Positions 20,650-30,907 of a stretch of 64,000 nucleotides of DNA are shown in pieces. Positions within the stretch are counted from its first letter, which is position 1; each line of letters begins with the position of its first letter. Made by a program: the position numbers and the translations under genes. The stretch comes from Limnephilus marmoratus (lineage: Eukaryota; Arthropoda; Insecta; Trichoptera; Limnephilidae): NCBI GenBank assembly GCA_917880885.1, contig OU862913.1, positions 27,227,286 through 27,291,285 of the forward strand, written 5' to 3'. The notes under the pieces were generated by a model that ran no database searches, was not told the origin of the DNA, and worked only from the letters and a program-made list of their open reading frames with translations.

Positions 20650-21900
20650 ATGTATTTACATTTACATTACTTTAAGAACAGATTATCCACTAATATGGCA
20701 ATATACTCCGCTAAGCAAATAATAGAATATTACAAAAAACGAAAAACTACTGTATACGGATGCTTCTTAGATCTGAGCAAAGCGTTCGACAGGGTCTGTC
20801 ATAAAACCTTATGGGAGAAATTGAAAGCTAGAAATATACCTACTATGTATATCAACACACTATCCCGATGGCACTCTCAGCAGGAAAACGTTGTACGGTG
20901 GGCAAGTACGTACTCCCAACCGATATATTTGCGATCAGGAGTAAGGCAAGGAGGGTGTATGTCCCCAATCCTGTTCAATGTATACATGGACAAATTATCA
21001 AATCGCCTGGACACCAGGGTGGGCTGTCGTATTAATAATTTATGCCTAAATCACATAAGTTATGCGGACGACATGATTCTCCTAGCTCCGTCGATCAAGG
21101 GGTTGAGAACATTATTAAAAATCTGTGAAGAATATGCAAATGACCACAACATGATGTACAACCCCAAGAAGACGGAACTAATTGCATTCCACCATGGAAA
21201 AAATCCCGAGACAATGCTCCCTGTAAAACTTAATGAGGAAAACATAAACGCATCTAAGAATGTAAAATACTTGGGACACATTATTACTGAAGACCTCTCG
21301 GATGACGGTGATATTGAACGACAGCGGAGAAGTATCAGTATACTGTCTAATATGATTGCCCGAAGATTCTTCAAATGCAGTAACAATGTAAAAAAAACAT
21401 TGTTCAATGCATTTTGCACTAACCTATATACATGTGAAACATGGTGTCACTACCGTACCAGCTCAATAGAACGACTCCGGATCCAATATAATGATGCTTG
21501 CAGAATTATATTTGGATACAGAAGATACAGCAGCGCATCTTCAATGTTTACGGAGCTAGGACTACACGGATTCGCCGGTCTGATGAGACACCGGGTCACT
21601 GGAGCCAGGATGCGGCTAACGGCTTCCGATAACACAGTGGTGATCGCAGCCTTCCAGCACCAAGCGCCACGCCTGAGCGAGCGCTGGGCCCGAGCTCACT
21701 CCAGACCACGTCCTACATTATAATTGATTATTTATTTTATTTCTATTATCGCTTATGTCTTTTACATTTGTTTGTTCTATTTTTTTTTTAATTTATCTGT
21801 TGTGTAAATATGTACAACTTTATGGGACGTGTGGGATTGCACTATCCTCCCCACATCCTGGAATAAACATTATTATTATTATTATTATTAGACTAGCAAT
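20650..21900 (+). mobile_element. LINE-Y: RT ORF and 3' end, 5' truncated
   Basis: The 357-codon ORF (20650-21723) is an RT without its N-terminal half. Motifs: TTVYGCFLDLSKAFDRVCHK (domain A), GVRQGGCMSPILFNVYMDKL (domain B), ISYADDMILLAPS (YADD, domain C), KKTELIAFHH, NVKYLGHII and RLRIQYNDACRIIFGYRRYS near the end. The catalytic residues are intact. The 3' UTR has GTGTGGGATTGCACTATCCT and ends in an (ATT)n tract after AATAAACATT. The same 3' end occurs reversed at 44310-44770, and a diverged RT at 37150-38430. No endonuclease part; clade not assigned. Confidence 0.92.
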
Positions 21901-22286
21901 AAAATCTAAAAATTAAACAGTGTTTTGTTTCACCCCTAAAGTTTTACCAATTTTATTTTATTTATTAAACTGAAATTATTACACTTCACGTGATCTAATA
22001 TAAACAAACATTTTATCATTTAAAGACATTATTTTATGACAGCTGACCACAGCCGATTGCCGAAGTTCGGCGTCTCAAAGTAGGTAGGTATTTGTATTCC
22101 AATAGCTTTGATGCGTACCAAGAAATAAATTGACGGCTTGGCCAACGGAGAGGAATGAGTGAACTGCACGGGCAGATTCGCAGCGAACATTGAGGAATGA
22201 ATTAGTAACTTTTGACTAAGTGTCTTGCCTCTTGCCTCGCAAAGACTTGAAAACTCGCAAGCCTTCGGACCGCTAGGATGAGTATG
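21901..22286. other. Unassigned stretch up to hAT target
   Basis: No supported feature; contains the left copy of the AGTATGAC duplication at its end. Confidence 0.4.
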
Positions 22287-23161
22287 AGTATGACCATTGG
22301 CGCACACACGAGGGGGGTTTTGGGGTTTAAACCCCCCCCGAATTTCGACGACAAGCATATATTATTTTACCAATCAAAAGCAACATAAGAAACGTTTAGA
22401 TAAATCTGTACGCAAAATTTCTTAGGGAAGATCTCCGGTGCTCGCGGTGCTACAGCTGGCCGGCTACCAGTATCACTCGCTATCGCTGCACGGTGCGTTG
22501 TGCGAAATGCAAAAGTTTACAATATGACCGGATGTCCCCGCCCGCTCTGCCCTCCCGTCCGTGGCACCTCTCTCCAAAACCGTGCACCGTTAATTTACAC
22601 ATCCATGGTATATAGGATTAAACATTTCTTATAAAACCACCTGTTTTTTTTACCGATCACCAAGGCAGTTTTCGGGATACGTTTTTTTAGCATGGTCGTG
22701 TAAGGGAAAATGATTTATTCAAGAATATAGTCCCTTTAAACTCTGAACTTCAGTACGGTTATGGGTTCACAAGGCCACTTATCTAATTATTATGCTTGTC
22801 AACAAATAGTAGGTATCTATTATATTAGAAAATAATAAAAGTTTACCTAGACCCTATACTAACTACGATAAATGTATAAAAAATAAATTATTTGAATAAT
22901 GGGGGATTTTTTTCTCCCTCATCTCGTGGATTTGAAAAAACGTTTTTATTATTATTTGTGTTTAATAATAATATTATTTAATACTAAAGTTCTGTAAATT
23001 AAACTTGATAACAAAAAAATAGTGTGTACTTAAAAAAAATCCTAATGTTCAAAGAATTATTGTAAAACTATTTTATTTAATAATAATTTTTCCTTATTTA
23101 AATTTTCAATTAAAAGTTTAGGAAAACACGGTATTTCATGCTTGGGATATGGCAGCACTAA

Positions 23162-23583
23162 TGGGCCGTTCAAGTATTACGCAACGCACTTGGGGGGGGG
23201 GGGGGTCTTGTGAAACGTTACTGTGCGTTACGAGGGGGGGCGTTCGAACAACGCGTTACGTAACATTTTTTTCTTTATTTAGATAAAAAACTAGGGAATT
23301 AAAATCTTCCAAGTTGGCAATCCTTTTCGTTCTCGAAATCTCTTGTTTAATTTATTACCGCAAACGCGATTAAAATAAGAAAAAAGGTATTTAAGCGCTT
23401 TCCAGTACTTTGCGCAACTTAATTGTGACTTTCAGGTCAAAATTGTCACTCACTTGGACGTTACGTAACGTTTAGGGAGGGGGGGGGGGTGATACGGAAA
23501 AACGTTACGGCGCGTTACATGGGGTGGAGGGGGGGGGGTCAAAAATCTTCAAAAATTGCGTTACGTAATACTTGAACGCCCCC
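23162..23583. mobile_element. PIF/Harbinger-like MITE with G-runs
   Basis: Inverted ends GGGCCGTTCAAGTATTACGC / GGGGCGTTCAAGTATTACGT (minus strand), TAA on both sides (23159-23161, 23584-23586). Several internal CGTTACGTAAC words and G runs of 7-13. Nested in the 2.5-kb hAT. Confidence 0.9.
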
Positions 23584-23674
23584 TAAGACGCTCCGGTCCA
23601 TCACACATCACAACAAACACGTTGATATTGTTGACAGACAAGTTATTTACGCGCTTCGTAACAGTAGTGCAGAG

Positions 23675-24073
23675 CAAGGGCGGATCCAGGATTTTTTTCT
23701 GGGGGGAGCACAATGGACGGATGGGCAAAAAAATCAACAATTACTTTTAGGATTTTTTTCTGGGGGGGGGCACAAGGGGCGGACGGGCAAAAAATCAAAA
23801 ATTACTGTTAGAATTTTAGGGGGGGGGGGCACAAGGGGCGTACGCGCAAAAAAATTTATTATTATTAATTAACTTGAAGTATCGTTCTTCAAGTTAATTT
23901 CTACAAGTTCAAGTTAGTATAGGAAGGTTTATGAAAGTGTCAAAACAATAGAAAAATTAAATGTTTAATAAAGACAGTTTTCTGTACTGTGATGGAATCT
24001 CCACAGTACAGAAAAATACCGTCTGGGGGGTGCACGTGTCCCCGTGTTCCCCCTCCCCCTAAATCCGCCCTCG
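23675..24073. mobile_element. Small hAT-type element with internal tandem G-rich units
   Basis: 8-bp duplication GTGCAGAG (23667-23674 and 24074-24081); ends CAAGGGCGGATCCAGG and CGAGGGCGGATTTAGG. About 2.5 tandem units of roughly 65 bp (AGGATTTTTTTCTGGGGGG...GGGCAAAAAAATCAA). Confidence 0.9.
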
Positions 24074-24162
24074 GTGCAGAGTGGAACGTGCGACGTGCAT
24101 AATATTATTGTAATCGTTTAAATTTTTCACTCCGGTCCCAAGTTATTGTTTATAAATTTAAA

Positions 24163-24255
24163 ATGTCGAAATGTCAGCAGAAAATGCCAGACTTTTTCTC
24201 GAAAAAGACAAAATTAAATTCCGCACCGGAAGAAGAGGTGTTGATTAAGAATAAG
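24163..24255 (+). CDS. Putative hAT transposase first exon
   Basis: ATG at 24163 opens 31 codons, MSKCQQKMPDFFSKKTKLNS and an acidic end, then a consensus donor (AAG|GTACTT). The FFSKK start resembles N-termini of zinc-finger hAT proteins. It lies within the 2.5-kb hAT, in keeping with a transposase gene whose later exons were lost. Homology is inferred from style only. Confidence 0.4.
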
Positions 24256-24445
24256 GTACTTAAACCAATTTAAATATAACTATTCGAGATATTATATGAT
24301 ACTGTTGTCAAAATTTATTGTCATTTGTATGTGCAATTTATTGTTATGTAGGTATGTACCTAATTAATATAAAATAACATAATAAGTAAATATATAAGGG
24401 CAGAGTGATGACTGACGACAAACATATTATAACAAAGTAATGACC

Positions 24446-24530
24446 AATTTGGGAGGCGGGTATGGGTACCGCTGCCCCGGCAACCATTAATTGACCACCA
24501 CCTCCGCTGTAGGTCACCCCAAGTGGTAAA
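24446..24530 (+). mobile_element. SINE-A head fragment
   Basis: Contains CAATTTGGGAGGCGGGTATG, GGTACCGCTGCCCC and GTAGGTCACCCCAAGTGGTA; 3' truncated. Confidence 0.8.
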
Positions 24531-24783
24531 AAATTTTCGCCTGCGGCGCTCTTTCTATGCGTATTGTCATGCATTTCTTAATGAAGAGGGGAGGGGCGTT
24601 GAAGAGAATACTATACATAGTGCGCAGTGAGCCAGATAAGGCTAGGAACCACTGATATATGTACACTGTACATTAGTATATAAAATAAAATATAAGTTTG
24701 AATAGATATGGATACAGCATGCATTTTATGTTTTGTAAAAACCCCCCCCGAATTTTTTTTCTATGTGCGCCACTGAGTATGAC

Positions 24784-25240
24784 AGATGTCAAAAATACAG
24801 CCACCAATCTGTACGAAAATCAGCATTGCCAACCGAAAATAGAGCACACCTCCTTTTTCAGCCCGAATCTACAAACACGATGAAAAAAGATGTCGTGTAT
24901 AATGCGAGTAAGGAACTGCGTGTCGGTTCTCTTGGGACTGAGATTGGCGAGATCATAGAGACGATGACGTCACAACTGAATGATTAATTCCCAAGTGAAA
25001 AAGACTCCGCGCCCCGTACAGACTATTACCTAGCGACAGACTATTAACTAGAGACGCGACGAATACAGGACGGGGACGGCGCGGCGGACTATGACAGGAT
25101 CATGTACTGAATCGAATAGAACCAATGTCTTAATTCTTGCGTTGTGAAAGAGACTCGGCCGATTTGCGATCGTATTTCGCTTGGGCTGACCACGATGAAG
25201 TTGGTACCTGCGGGTGTTATACGAATGGCGCGCGGGAGCG
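24784..25240. other. Unassigned stretch right of hAT
   Basis: A 74-codon plus frame at 24763-24987 straddles the element end and has no recognised domain. Confidence 0.35.
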
Positions 25241-25242
25241 GG

Positions 25243-25314
25243 ATACTTTACGTGTTTTGCACTATTATTCTATGGGCGCGCCGCCCATAGAGCCCGTGCA
25301 AAACACGTAAGTAA
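25243..25314. repeat. Perfect-arm fold-back palindrome
   Basis: Arms ACGTGTTTTGCAC...CTATGGGCG and CGCCCATAG...GTGCAAAACACGT pair across a very short centre, about 72 bp in all. A minimal fold-back element or a hairpin-forming junction. Confidence 0.85.
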
Positions 25315-25703
25315 TATTTAAATATTTACGAATCATTATAATATTTAAATCGTTTACGGTACTCATCATTCATTGAAATAATTTAACAGTAAAATAAATG
25401 AAAAATAAAAACTAATGGTGCCGTTAAAAATCGTAGGATGCAAGGCCAAAGATGAGGAATGAAGAGTCAATTCCATTTGAAATTGAGAATCAGATCGAGT
25501 GTGTCACAAGATTGAATTTATTCATTTAATTCAGTCATTCAATTTTGCCCATGTCTACTTGTAAGTACAGACTAGACCAATTATTATAACAATTTATGGT
25601 TAACATATTGCATACAGGTGTACATCCGTCACTAATACAAAACTAAATTTTCAATGCATTTGACCAATGGACGTTAAAATGTAAGCGAATTATTATTATT
25701 TTA
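25315..25703. other. Unassigned AT-rich stretch
   Basis: No supported feature. Confidence 0.4.
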
Positions 25704-26038
25704 TTTTTTTACATGTGCTCCACACAGGAGGCCCTGAGGAAAATAATTTTCCTCAGGGCCTATGTCATCTTTGGGGATGCTGTGTGGAGTTTGTTTAAGG
25801 AGAGGAAGGAGGGGAGAGTTCGGGGAAGGAAGAGGGTTTAAGGGGTGGGTAGGAATCTAAAGTTCAGTGTGTCCTGGTCATCCGCCTCCAAGGCCTAGAC
25901 AAACCTCACCCCATGAACCCGGGCACCCCTGCTAAATCACCAAACGTAGCGAACCGCTTGGGATGACCTATGGCAGAGGTGTTGGTTATCCAATAAAGGT
26001 TCCCGGAGCGGCGGTACCCATTCCCGCCTCCCAAATTG
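25704..26038 (-). mobile_element. SINE-A copy
   Basis: T-run, GGCCCTGAGGAAAATAATTT stem-loop, GGGGATGCTGTGTGG, GGGTGGGTAGGAATCT, CGGGCACCCCTGCTAAATCA and GGCGGTACCCATTCCCGCCT. Both ends are present with an internal deletion. The head abuts the 61-bp satellite. Confidence 0.92.
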
Positions 26039-26040
26039 AA

Positions 26041-26467
26041 ATTGTATTTATACATGTTTTGCAGATGAGATAATATTCAGGCCCAGACTTTATTGGACAT
26101 AATTGTATTTATACATGTTTTGCAGATGAGATAATATTCAGGCCCAGACTTTATTGGACATAATTGTATTTATACATGTTTTGCAGATGAGATAATATTC
26201 AGGCCCAGACTTTATTGGACATAATTGTATTTATACATGTTTTGCAGATGAGATAATATTCAGGTCCAGACTTTATTGGACATAATTGTATTTATACATG
26301 TTTTGCAGATGAGATAATATTCAGGCCCAGACTTTATTGGACATAATTGTATTTATACATGTTTTGCAGATGAGATAATATTCAGGCCCAGACTTTATTG
26401 GACATAATTGTATTTATACATGTTTTGCAGATGAGATAATATTCAGGCCCAGACTTTATTGGACATA
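26041..26467. repeat. 61-bp satellite, seven near-identical units
   Basis: Unit starts ATTGTATTTATACATGTTTT and ends TTTATTGGACATA. Copies start at 26041, 26102, 26163, 26224, 26285, 26346 and 26407; the one difference seen is CAGGTCCAG in the fourth. Near-identity implies recent expansion. Confidence 0.97.
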
Positions 26468-26861
26468 ATTGGGAACACGTGTTATTTATTATAAATCATT
26501 CAAATTGTGTAATTCTGGGGTATATTTCAATATCTGTTAGTATTAATACGCTAGCGTCTGTCTGTACAGCTGAAATTTAGGAACTCGATTTTGAGTAAAA
26601 CTCTGCCGCTGCGCTTTGTGCGAAACCATTTTCGTTCCTTAAATTTTTCACAAAGGTATTGTCGCGTCCAGGGCCTAGCAACAAAATCCCGTGGAGCGGA
26701 TTTTCAACAGCTAGTTAATATATAATACCTTATTTGATGGACGTATTTAATAAACCAAAAGAACAATTTAAGTTGGGTGGTATAATATTTGGTCAGAATT
26801 TATCTTTCTAAATGTGATTCATCATTATTTTTCAAATCCAATTTTATATAATAGCACCGAT
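26468..26861. other. Unassigned stretch
   Basis: No gene recognised. GAACTCGATTTTGAGTAAAA... may be transposon-derived. Confidence 0.35.
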
Positions 26862-27180
26862 TAGGTACCCGGCATGCGTTGCAAAGGCACTGAACGAAAG
26901 AAATTGTTTCTTCCTGCGTGTCCTTTCCTATGTCCCGCGAACTCCCCTTTCCGCGTTTCCTTCCCTTCCCGCGAACCCTCCTCATCCTTTTTTCCCTCTC
27001 CCTTCCCGGATTATCCTTCCCTCCCGCCTTCCGTCCCTGCCGCTAAGCTGAATGAAATAAGAACACCTCGCGCGTCACCAATTTATTTTTTTATACAAAT
27101 TTTCTTTTATACAAGAAACCTTCGCGGGCGTGCGCACTACAATTCACCAAAGTAACATCCAATCGGATGAATGGTGTAGG
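26862..27180 (+). repeat. Interspersed repeat D, copy 2
   Basis: TAGGTACCCGGCATGCGTTG, GAAAGAAATTGTTTCTTCCT, GCGTGTCCTTTCC and CCCGCGAACTCCCC, as at 8710-9178. The 3' part is replaced by ATCCAATCGGATGAATGGTG. Confidence 0.7.
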
Positions 27181-28563
27181 AAATAATGAGGGACAAATGA
27201 ATTTATTGTAATTTAGAAAAAAGTAAATATTCACAATGATAATATGTTACATATCATTCATTAACAGTTTTGGTTACTGTAATGTCCGTCTGAGCCAGTT
27301 GTGGCAGAGCTTATCCAGAGAGGACTTACAGATGTGGAAGACGAAGTATTACAGTGGGTAATACACTAAATGAAGAGCGTAACAGTATTCTGTACTAGTA
27401 TTTATTAGGGAGCTGCCTAAAGCCAAAAGAGGACGAATCTCGCACGCATCGCCTTATATAGATTCACGCCAGCATGCTATCTCGCTTGCACTCATACAAT
27501 TCACACAGACATTACAGTTACCCAATTAGTAGAGAAATATTCTCGGATCTAACTGGGGAGCTAGTCTATGTACTTATGTTATATATTTGGAACTAATAAA
27601 GTATTTGAGATAAATTATTTGGGTATAAAACTGCCAATAGATAATAATATATATAGTTACAAAAATGAAAATAGAATTCTTTGAAAAACATTGTAAAATA
27701 TTATTACATATGTGTTCATAGATTGCAATACTTTTAAAGCCTTTAATATGATTTCCCTATGAAAACAGCTCTAAAGAAGTAATCCATTTGTTATAAATTA
27801 TTCCTTATAACATTTTTTTTTAATGTTACATGAGTGGATAAATTTTAGAAAAACAATAAATATTAATTATTTTATACACTGTTGAAAGTTTATAGCAATT
27901 AAAGTAGCGGAATTCGAATTGTTCGACCCCTGAAATTGCACACGACTCTACTGCGCACTAGTTCGAGATCAAAGGTCATGAATGCGCCACAACGTGACTC
28001 GAGGTAAACAGAATTGTTATTAAAACTTGTTATGTAATTAGTGTGCTTATTACTGAGTATCTAGGTAAATCGATAAGGTACTTATATTGTATTAATTTGC
28101 ATACATTAATTAATATGGGAATATAAATAAAAACGCTAACAAGAGATTTATTAATATGCCATGCATTTTTAAAAGTTTTTTAATAATTGAACATTGCATT
28201 GTCACCTTACCAGTTCATTGCGATGTCATTTAAATTCAAAGTGTTGCAAATTTAGTGATTCGTTCCTAACAGGAACTTTTTATATAAACTTTGTAATGAT
28301 AATATTTAATTATTTTTAAGGTAAAATCGCGAACAAGGATGTTGAATGCGTTATATAAAATAAAGAATATAATTTTTTTTTACTGGTTTTTATAACTGGC
28401 TAAACCAAAACAGTTTTAAAATTCGAAAGAAACATACGTTCTCGTGTAGGAATATGATTAAAGATATTCCACATTCTGGTATCTTCTGTTTTATTGTCAA
28501 GAAGATTTTTACGGAGGACTTTTAGCCCGTAGTTGGGACTAGTATAGTTGAAAACAACTCTAA
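27181..28563. other. Unassigned AT-rich stretch
   Basis: No exon, RNA or complete element seen on either strand. Confidence 0.45.
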
Positions 28564-29167
28564 CCTTCCAGTAGTCGCACCCTTGCGCCGAATATAAGCA
28601 GCCGCGCGCGGTCTGTGATTCCGCAACTTTAGGCGTCTGGTTTTAGAAGACGACTGAATATTACATAATATATTATATAGCATATAATAAAAAAAAGTCT
28701 TTAATCTATATAAATAATAAATAAAAAACATTAATTGATAATTCCTTTTTAATTTTGTACGTTATAGTGTAAGTCTGTTAAATCTCAATTTTTAGACATC
28801 TAACACAAAACAACGCTATAAATCAACATAAAGAAATAAGATAAAATTATAAACTTCTTATTTACGTATAACGTATTTACATAAAATAAAACCAAGTTCT
28901 AAATAATATGATATAAATATCATGAAACACTCACCCAGCTCTCAATATTATTCAAGAGATTTTTCAAGTACTCGCGGAATCTGAGACCGCAAATATAAAC
29001 AAAAGAACACGTGCGTTTGTAACGAATGTCGCTGGGGTACTGAGGGGACGTACCTCACCCTCCCCGAGGATGTCATTGAAGCGCAATTGTCTATTGTATA
29101 TAGTTAGCACATAATCAGTAAAATAAGTTCGCTGCGGTCTCACAGACCGCGCGCGACCACTGAAGGG
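28564..29167. mobile_element. piggyBac-like MITE (candidate), TTAA target
   Basis: The right end on the minus strand reads CCCTTCAGTGGTCGCGCGCG, GTCTGTGAGACCGC and is preceded by TTAA (29168-29171). The left end CCTTCCAGTAGTCGC and GCGCGCGGTCTGTGATTCCG is the same sequence with about 26 bp inserted, next to a TAA. CCC-starting ends at TTAA fit piggyBac. Confidence 0.6.
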
Positions 29168-29171
29168 TTAA

Positions 29172-29483
29172 GACACAATAAAGAAATTCAATATTTTTTC
29201 CTTGTAACTAAATCAACAATATTTTTAATAATTTTAAAGTTCATTTTCGTAATTAAGTAATTTTGATACTTATATTTTTCAAATCCCAATCTAAATGGAG
29301 GGAACGCGTGACTTCATAGTGAAAGCAGTTTACTCGTTTGACAGAAAAACCACTTCTTCACGGGTCAGTCTCCAACAGTGTTCATTACACAATCAAAAAC
29401 ATACTTAAACCTGAATTACATTAAAAATATTAATTTTAGATATTTGTTTTTGCGATGTAAATTATGCGATATGTATTATTTTT
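29172..29483. other. Unassigned stretch
   Basis: No supported feature. Confidence 0.35.
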
Positions 29484-29560
29484 AAATGAACCTTATGCAG
29501 GAAGCCCGGAGGATAATAATTTCTATATCGTCTTTGAGGATGCTGTATGAAGAGTCCTAA
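29484..29560 (-). mobile_element. SINE-A/LINE-A 3' tail fragment
   Basis: Retains GCAGGAAGCCCGGAGGATAA and GAGGATGCTGTATGAAGAGT, a diverged tail only. Confidence 0.65.
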
Positions 29561-29599
29561 TAAAAAATTACATGTTACATTATATGAGAAAAAAAGAAA

Positions 29600-30080
29600 A
29601 AGAAAGTTGATTTACATACGGTATTAAGAGTATAATGACATTTGTTTAGAAAAAATGTTTTTAGTGACGATTTGAGTTTGTGTGTATCTTGAATTTGTTT
29701 AATTTTATGTGGAAAGTTGTTTATATTATAATTTAACGGCCATGTAATATGGTCTTTTTTGGAATAGGCTTTTGTTTGCTTTTGGTATTAATAAGTTTTC
29801 TGTGAACCTTGTAGCATATTTATGTGTTGAGTTTTTTTGTGGGAACTTGACTGTAGATGATCGCACTAACATGCATAACTCCATTATATACATATATGTC
29901 TGTGACTGTCAGAATTTTCAGATTTTTAAACATAGGTCTACATGAATTCAGACGACCAGAGTTTGTAATTTTTCTCATGCATCTTTTTTGGATGATAAAA
30001 ACATCTTTGGCATCTTTATACATACAACTATAATCTGCCCACACAAGGGGATTTGCTGTTCCGCAAAAACGTTCTTCCGT
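29600..30080 (-). mobile_element. LINE fragment: C-terminal region
   Basis: Minus frame with FIIQKRCMRKITNSGRLNSC, RPMFKNLKILTVTDIYVYNG; then KNKPIPKKTI-like remnants. Matches F.LQKR.IR.I......SC.P.F..L.ILT...LYIYE of jockey-like elements. Confidence 0.8.
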
Positions 30081-30090
30081 TTTGGTGTAC

Positions 30091-30805
30091 AAGGGTGGTT
30101 AGGAATCTGGAAGTCAGTATATGCAGAAGTGACTTGTGAATCCATCCCTCTCAATACGATGCAAAGCGATGGGTCGGGAGAGTTCCGGCTGGAGAGGTGC
30201 AAGGGTTCTCCTCAACCAGACTCTCCCGATCCGGCCCCCCACGCAGCTGGTGAGCAGATGCATCCTTCACCAAGACCTGGACCCGGATACCCCTGCTGAT
30301 ACTGACGGCCGGCGTAGGGCAGTGGTAAGGCGCTTGACTAGCATTCCGAAGGTCGCGGGATTGAATCCCGGGGTGGCAAATAAATTTTATTTGATTAATT
30401 TTTGTATTTCACAATTTATTCATTTAAAATAATATATAATATATTTGCGGCACGTTCCAGAGTGGAAGATACTCTCAGTATCGCCCTGGTGTAAGACCAC
30501 CATTCAGAAATGAAACGTTGCTTGAATGGCTTTAGCCGTGTTTGATGACCAGATTTGAATAGCCAGGTACTTCCCCACCTTCCTCTTCCCTATCTCCTTC
30601 CCCTCCCCACTACCTTCAACCTCACAACATACCCCAATTGGGGATGCCATAGTCCCACTGGCTCCAGACGGGAGCAGTTGGGACTCTTGTGCGGTATTCA
30701 TGTAAAAAAAAAATCACCGGCCGTAGCTTTCCACTTGGGGTGAGCTATGGTAGTAGCGTTAGATTTTCAATGAATGGTTCCCGAGGCGGCGGTACTCATA
30801 TCAGA
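30091..30805 (-). mobile_element. SINE-A copy split by SINE-B
   Basis: Left piece 30091-30300 (GGTGGTTAGGAATCTGG to CGGATACCCCTGCTGA), right piece 30720-30805 (CACTTGGGGTGAGC to GAGGCGGCGGTACTCAT). The pieces meet when 30304-30712 is removed, with about ten bases missing. Confidence 0.85.
30304..30712 (+). mobile_element. SINE-B full copy (tRNA-derived)
   Basis: Head GGCCGGCGTAGGGCAGTGGT ... GGTCGCGGGATTGAATCCCG has a Pol III A-box-like and a clear B-box-like block. The body has GCGGCACGTTCCAGAGTGGA and CAGTATCGCCCTGGTGTAAG. The 3' part forms a hairpin (AGTCCCACTGGCTCC / GGAGCAGTTGGGACT), then GTATTCATGTAAAAAAAAAA. Confidence 0.92.
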
Positions 30806-30907
30806 TATCATTGAATGCGACGCAAAATAAAGCATACCACCGACGCGACTGGCGTTTGAAACAATTATAATTAATTTAAATAATTATCAAGCGCAGAGTG
30901 AAATGTC

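Larger units (their letters stand above)
22295..24775 (+). mobile_element. hAT element, 2.5 kb, with nested insertions
   Basis: Perfect 8-bp duplication AGTATGAC (22287-22294 and 24776-24783). Ends CATTGGCGCACACACGAGGG and, on the minus strand, CAGTGGCGCACATAGAAAAA, each followed by a G-rich run. Holds a putative first coding exon (24163-24255), a MITE (23162-23583), a smaller hAT (23675-24073) and a SINE-A piece (24446-24530). The transposase core is absent. Confidence 0.88.

Noticed and set aside
22029..22358. 109-codon minus frame
   Set aside because: Crosses the left border of the 2.5-kb hAT, so it is an artefact of the junction.
26041..26467. Possible CRISPR array
   Set aside because: Units are head-to-tail without unique spacers, and the genome is eukaryotic.
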